Below are positions 4,763-7,511 of a DNA stretch of 7,511 nt, piece after piece. Each line of letters opens with the position of its first letter. Positions within the stretch are counted from its first letter, which is position 1. The notes under the pieces are model-generated. The model saw only the letters and a list, made by a program, of their open reading frames with translations. It did no database searches and was not told where the DNA came from. Source of the stretch: an uncultured bacterium (GTDB lineage Bacteria; Patescibacteriota; Patescibacteriia; UBA1558; GWA2-36-10). The translations under genes were made by a program, and so were the position numbers. The stretch lies in NCBI GenBank assembly GCA_937870675.1, contig CALMZN010000044.1, positions 1 to 7,511 on the forward strand, read 5' to 3'.

Positions 4763-5818
4763 ATGGAATTAAACATTACTAAATTACAACAAGACCTTAA
4801 AGATCTGGAAACACAAATGCAGTTGCCAGAAGTTTTGGCGGACAACAAAAAAATTACCGAACTTGGTAAAAAATACAGTGAAACCAAGTACACTTTTGAT
4901 TTGCTTAAAAAAATAGAAAAAAATAAAAGCGATTTGGCTGGGCTAAAAATTTCAATGTCTCAAGAAAGTGATGAAGAAATGATCGTTATGACTCATGAAG
5001 AAATTAACCAGCTAAAAACTCAATTGGACAAAGACCTGCTTGAGCTGGAAGAAATCATCCATCCTCTTGACCCGCGCGACAAAAAAAACGTTATTTTGGA
5101 AATCCGCGCTGGCACGGGCGGTGATGAATCAGCGCTTTTTGCCTCAGAGCTTTACCGCATGTACTCTCGCTTTGCGGAAAAAATGAACTGGAAAGTAAAA
5201 ATTTTATCTAGTAATCGCACTGGCTTGGGTGGCTTCAAAGAAATAATTGCCGAAATCATTGGCGATAATGTCTACAAACATTTAAAATTTGAAAGTGGCG
5301 TGCATCGCGTGCAACGCGTGCCAGAAACCGAAAAAGCTGGCCGAGTACATACTTCAGCGGCCACTGTGGCCGTCATGCCTGAAGCCGAAGAGGTTGACCT
5401 GGTGATTGAAGCCAAAGATATTCGCATTGATACTTTTTGCGCCTCTGGACATGGTGGACAATCGGTCAATACTACCAAATCAGCCGTACGCATCACGCAT
5501 CTACCCACTGGCACAGTAGTTTCTTGCCAAGATGAAAAATCCCAAGGCCAAAACAAAGAAAAAGCCATGGCTATCTTGCGCTCCAGAATACTGGACAAAA
5601 TGGAAGAAGACCAGCACCAAAAATTGGCTCAAGATAGAAAAAATCAAGTTGGTTCAGGTGATCGCAGTGAAAAAATACGCACTTACAACTTTCCCCAAGA
5701 TAGATTGACTGACCATCGCATCAAGCTGACCCTGCATAACCTAGCCATCATTTTGGATGGCGAGCTACTGCCCGTCATCATGCCTCTTCAGCAAGCCGCT
5801 AGAAGCCAAAAAAATTAA
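4763..5818 (+). CDS. prfA: Peptide chain release factor 1 (RF1)
   Basis: The 351-aa product is a class I release factor that reads UAA and UAG in the ribosomal A site and triggers hydrolysis of the finished peptide. Residues 1-100 are the alpha-helical domain 1. RAGTGGDESALFA (115-127) opens the core. VHRVQRVPETEKAGRVHTS (180-198) contains the RF1 form of the codon-reading tripeptide, P-E-T at 187-189, where RF2 has SPF. GHGGQSVN (229-236) carries the catalytic GGQ (231-233), the site that PrmC methylates on Gln. Length is close to the 360 residues of E. coli RF1. The family N-terminus and the promoter position both support this start. It is followed 70 bases later by prmC, the usual enzyme-substrate pairing; no terminator is seen between them. 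Confidence 0.97.
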   Translation: MELNITKLQQDLKDLETQMQLPEVLADNKKITELGKKYSETKYTFDLLKKIEKNKSDLAGLKISMSQESDEEMIVMTHEEINQLKTQLDKDLLELEEIIHPLDPRDKKNVILEIRAGTGGDESALFASELYRMYSRFAEKMNWKVKILSSNRTGLGGFKEIIAEIIGDNVYKHLKFESGVHRVQRVPETEKAGRVHTSAATVAVMPEAEEVDLVIEAKDIRIDTFCASGHGGQSVNTTKSAVRITHLPTGTVVSCQDEKSQGQNKEKAMAILRSRILDKMEEDQHQKLAQDRKNQVGSGDRSEKIRTYNFPQDRLTDHRIKLTLHNLAIILDGELLPVIMPLQQAARSQKN

Positions 5819-5888
5819 AATACAAGCCCTCAAAACTCTTTGCCCAAGAAAAAATGCCTTAAATCAGGATGACAGAGAAAATTAAATC

Positions 5889-6749
5889 ATGACTATAAAA
5901 AATATTTGCCAACAGGCCCAAAAGTCATATCCTCTAGTCCCCCTTGGAGATATTGAATTATTGCTGGCTGAAGGGCTACACCGCTCACTAAATTATCTTT
6001 ACAAAAATCCGGAAAAAATATTGAGTCGCTCAAGCGAGTCAACTTTTTGGCGACTGCTAGAACGCCGTAGAAAAAATTTTAGTATTGCCTATCTGACTAG
6101 AAACAAGGCCTTTTTTGGCTTGGATTTCTATGTCTCTAATCATGTCTTAGTCCCCCGCCCCGAAAGCGAACTACTGGTGGAAGAAGGTCTAAGATATTTA
6201 AAAAATAAAAAAAACCCAAATATAATTGATGTGGGTACTGGCAGTGGCTGTTTGATTGTCGCTCTAGCCAAAAATTACGCCGCTCAACCCGACGGGTTGG
6301 TCACAACCAACCCGTCGGGTTGCTTTGTGGCTGTGGATAATTCTGGTCGGGCTCTCAAAGTAGCCAAAACTAACCTTAGAAAACACGGCCTTAAACACCG
6401 TGTCAAAATAATAAAATCTGATTTGCTAAAAAATGTACCAGTCCAAAAATTTGACCTAGTGCTAGCTAACCTTCCATACCTTGGCCGGCAACACTTAAAA
6501 GAACCAAGCATAGCCAAAGAGCCGCGCCAAGCCCTAGTGGCTGGAAATGATGGCCTGTTTTGTTATCAAAGATTCTTCAAACAGTTACCAAAATATTTAG
6601 AAAAAAATGGACTAGCACTTTTGGAAATTGACCCCCAACAAGATCCTGAAATAAAACAAATAGCTATAAAACATTTTCCTCAAGCCAAAATTGAAATAAA
6701 AAAGGACTTGGCTGGCCAAGCTCGCCTGTTAAAAATAAAAGATAATTAA
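5889..6749 (+). CDS. prmC: Release-factor glutamine N5-methyltransferase, with an in-frame palindromic insertion
   Basis: The 286-aa product methylates the GGQ glutamine of release factors using S-adenosylmethionine. The N-terminal helical domain (about 1-75) contains DIELLLAEGL (21-30). The linker has FYVSNHVLVPRPESELLVEEGL (80-101). The methyltransferase domain has motif I VGTGSGCLIVAL (115-126), an acidic ribose-binding D150 in FVAVD, and the active-site N-L-P-Y (194-197), where most bacteria have NPPY. Residues 133-145 (QPDGLVTTNPSGC) are encoded by a perfect inverted repeat and lengthen the loop between helix A and strand beta 2 by about ten residues relative to E. coli PrmC. The frame is preserved and no stop arises. 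A TAA lies two codons before the ATG, so this is the earliest ATG. No strong Shine-Dalgarno site is visible; it is probably co-transcribed with prfA. Confidence 0.93.
   Translation: MTIKNICQQAQKSYPLVPLGDIELLLAEGLHRSLNYLYKNPEKILSRSSESTFWRLLERRRKNFSIAYLTRNKAFFGLDFYVSNHVLVPRPESELLVEEGLRYLKNKKNPNIIDVGTGSGCLIVALAKNYAAQPDGLVTTNPSGCFVAVDNSGRALKVAKTNLRKHGLKHRVKIIKSDLLKNVPVQKFDLVLANLPYLGRQHLKEPSIAKEPRQALVAGNDGLFCYQRFFKQLPKYLEKNGLALLEIDPQQDPEIKQIAIKHFPQAKIEIKKDLAGQARLLKIKDN
6285..6322. repeat. Perfect palindromic element inserted in the prmC coding sequence
   Basis: The 17-base arms 6285-6301 and 6306-6322 are exact reverse complements around a CACA loop. Each arm contains CAACCCG-A-CGGGTTG or its complement, itself a 7-bp palindrome around one base, so the unit is a palindrome made of palindromes. 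It starts exactly at codon 133 and occupies about 13 codons. GC-rich runs contrast with AT-rich prmC. In mRNA it can form one 17-bp hairpin or two 6-bp hairpins. Confidence 0.9.
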
Positions 6750-6752
6750 CTA

Positions 6753-6777
6753 CACTAGACAAAACAAAAACCTAGTG
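6753..6777. repeat. Inverted repeat spanning the promoter of the 69-aa gene
   Basis: CACTAG (6753-6758) and CTAGTG (6772-6777) are inverted, 13 bases apart, covering the -35 and the TG of the extended -10. It could be an operator, or the remains of a weak stem after prmC; there is no proper T-run. Confidence 0.4.
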
Positions 6778-6784
6778 CTAATAT
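6756..6784 (+). promoter_or_regulatory. Promoter of the 69-aa gene
   Basis: TAGACA (6756-6761), 17-bp spacer, TAATAT (6779-6784) preceded by TGC. Predicted start near 6791, leader about 35 nt. Its GTGCTAATATATT (6775-6787) is identical over 13 bases to the -10 region of the rpsB promoter on the other strand. Confidence 0.7.
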
Positions 6785-6811
6785 ATTTTATCGGGAAAAA
6801 TCGGATACAAA

Positions 6812-6819
6812 AGGAGGTG
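6812..6819 (+). promoter_or_regulatory. Consensus Shine-Dalgarno site deciding the start at 6826
   Basis: AGGAGGTG lies within AAAAGGAGGTG, the full complement of the 16S rRNA tail. GGAGG (6813-6817) ends 8 bases before the ATG at 6826. It is the only canonical site in the window and rules out the upstream GTG at 6775, which would overlap the promoter. Confidence 0.85.
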
Positions 6820-6825
6820 CGCCCA

Positions 6826-7035
6826 ATGGATGACGAATCCCTCTACATCATTTTCACTGGCGTCAACCCCGAGGTTCCTTTCACTACCTTCCCTATCCGC
6901 GTCGACAAACCACTAGCCGTAGGAGATGTTGTTGAGCATGCGTCTGAAGGTGCGATCTTTCACTTTGAGGTCACGAGGGTCAATAATGATGCCAGAACAG
7001 CTGATGTTGTCTTACTCACTCAAGGCCTGACCTAA
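6826..7035 (+). CDS. Small protein of unknown function (69 aa)
   Basis: I do not recognise this protein. It is acidic, has one Met (the start), no Cys, no signal peptide and no membrane segment, so it should be cytoplasmic. Alternating hydrophobic residues (YIIFTG 7-12, FPIRVDKPLAVGDVVEHA 22-39, AIFHFEVTRV 43-52, ADVVLL 59-64) predict several beta strands. The PLAVGDVVEH...FEVTRV pattern suggests a compact beta-barrel of the SH3/KOW sort, which is inference only. The gene has its own promoter, a perfect ribosome-binding site and a strong terminator, all signs of an expressed gene. Its G+C is about 49% (103 of 210, counted by hand), against about a third in a 60-base sample of neighbouring prmC, and it favours C-ending codons. 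That points to separate history or selection for high expression. Confidence 0.8.
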   Translation: MDDESLYIIFTGVNPEVPFTTFPIRVDKPLAVGDVVEHASEGAIFHFEVTRVNNDARTADVVLLTQGLT

Positions 7036-7044
7036 ATACAAAAA

Positions 7045-7099
7045 CCGCCCTGTACCAGAGCCACGCAAGTGGCGACTGGTACAGGGCGGATATTTTTTT
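7045..7099. terminator. Strong bidirectional terminator between convergent genes
   Basis: A perfect 14-bp GC-rich stem (7045-7058 with 7076-7089) is topped, after a small A/GA internal loop, by a 5-bp stem GCCAC/GTGGC (7060-7064, 7069-7073) and a GCAA loop of the GNRA type. Seven T follow at 7093-7099. On the other strand the A-run at 7040-7044 supplies T for the leftward gene. It is far more stable than the AT-rich terminators elsewhere in this window. Confidence 0.95.
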
Positions 7100-7511
7100 A
7101 CTTAATTTCTAATTTATTTTCATTGTCAATAATCTGCACCCAAGTATGCCCAGGTAATAAATTCAATTCCTCCGTGCCTTGCTCATTAAAAAATCTGGTG
7201 CGATTGTTGATGTATTTCCACTGGCCACTTTGCTGACCCAAGGCATTGAAAATCCAAACTTTACCGCTTTTTTTAGTATCCATTGATCGGCGCTCAATGT
7301 CTATCAATTTGGCAGATACTACTTGGACTACGACATTGGTGGCTTGCGCTTGGTCACCCGTATCAAAATCAAACTTAGCATCATTTTGCCAGCGCTGATA
7401 TTGCTGTAAGATATTATTGAAGCGCCAATTGACCTTGTAATAATCATCTGAATATTTTATAAGCAACTCTGATTTTGGAGTTTCATTGGCTTCTGGAGCA
7501 TCGATAAAGTG
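7098..7511 (-). CDS. DUF3048 (YerB-like) protein, C-terminal part
   Basis: The reverse frame is open from the window edge to the TAA at 7100-7098, giving 137 residues of a longer protein. A TTG at 7466 is not a likely start because the frame continues without a stop to base 7511. The sequence fits the C-terminal domain of the DUF3048 family (B. subtilis YerB), as I remember it. Corresponding parts are a W-Q segment followed by D-x-x-T-G-D-Q (residues 41-53 of the fragment), the strand NVVVQVV, GKVWIFNALGQQSGQWKY, NRTRFFNEQGTEELNLLPGHTWVQII. Family members are usually secreted lipoproteins of unknown function; the signal peptide, if any, lies outside. The gene ends within the T-run of the shared terminator, so stop codon and termination signal overlap. 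Confidence 0.8.
   Translation of the reverse strand, partial: HFIDAPEANETPKSELLIKYSDDYYKVNWRFNNILQQYQRWQNDAKFDFDTGDQAQATNVVVQVVSAKLIDIERRSMDTKKSGKVWIFNALGQQSGQWKYINNRTRFFNEQGTEELNLLPGHTWVQIIDNENKLEIK

Noticed and set aside
5869..5892. Seven-codon frame (MTEKIKS) overlapping the prmC start as ATGA
   Set aside because: It could be a coupling mini-ORF, but it has no ribosome-binding site at proper spacing and no other support. Short frames like this are common by chance.
6775..6825. GTG at 6775 as start of the small gene
   Set aside because: It overlaps the extended -10 and lies before the predicted transcript start. The perfect Shine-Dalgarno site points to the ATG at 6826.
7098..7466. TTG at 7466 as the start of the DUF3048 gene
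   Set aside because: The frame stays open to the window edge and the fragment is only the C-terminal domain of the family.
1..7511. UGA recoding, as in Gracilibacteria or Absconditabacteria
   Set aside because: No in-frame TGA appears in any gene, and all visible stops are TAA or TAG. This is not proof either way, but nothing supports recoding.
1..7511. CRISPR array, tRNA or rRNA genes, phage or toxin-antitoxin genes
   Set aside because: No regularly spaced repeats, no cloverleaf-like or rRNA-like sequence and no such protein families were seen on either strand.

Overview
The window looks like an ordinary chromosomal stretch from a Candidate Phyla Radiation (Patescibacteria) bacterium. I infer this from the AT-rich, lysine/asparagine-heavy genes, the compact informational proteins, the Lys-rich tail on L31, an NLPY rather than NPPY motif in PrmC, very short leaders, and the mix of gene families. 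No database search was possible. All eight complete genes and the 3'-partial one stop with TAA or TAG. No in-frame TGA was seen, so nothing suggests UGA recoding.

Layout. Five genes run leftward. The start of cysS (cysteinyl-tRNA synthetase, bases 1-132, cut by the window edge) is followed to the right by gap (GAPDH), a ricT/yaaT-like PSP1 gene, and the pair tsf (EF-Ts) and rpsB (S2). A divergent promoter region at about 4140-4280 separates these from the rightward genes rpmE (L31), prfA (RF1), prmC (release-factor methyltransferase) and a 69-codon gene of unknown function. A leftward gene carrying the C-terminal domain of the DUF3048/YerB family enters from the right edge. It converges with the small gene on a strong bidirectional terminator. 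Most of the genes serve translation: tRNA charging, ribosomal proteins, elongation and termination. RF1 and PrmC are enzyme-substrate partners encoded side by side.

Regulation. Seven promoter candidates can be read and all carry the extended -10 form (TG, one base, then a TANNNT-like hexamer). Six of them also have a readable -35 at 16-17 bp. Two (cysS, prfA) place the predicted start of transcription at or within about 3 nt of the ATG, so those mRNAs should be leaderless or nearly so. rpsB instead has a leader of about 170 nt with several nested hairpins, a candidate autoregulatory leader. Hairpin terminators sit a few bases after most stop codons.

Most notable. (1) The 3' end of gap seems to have been hit by a 138-bp GC-rich palindromic element. 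The element is flanked by an imperfect 15-bp direct repeat, and a stranded copy of what looks like the old GAPDH C-terminus (VVEMIGKIAK, stop) lies just beyond it, six bases from the terminator. (2) prmC carries, in frame, a perfect 17-bp inverted repeat whose arms are themselves palindromes. It adds about ten residues between motif I and strand beta 2, much like the protein-coding palindromic elements known from Rickettsia. (3) The 69-aa gene differs from its neighbours in base composition and has the only textbook Shine-Dalgarno site in the window.
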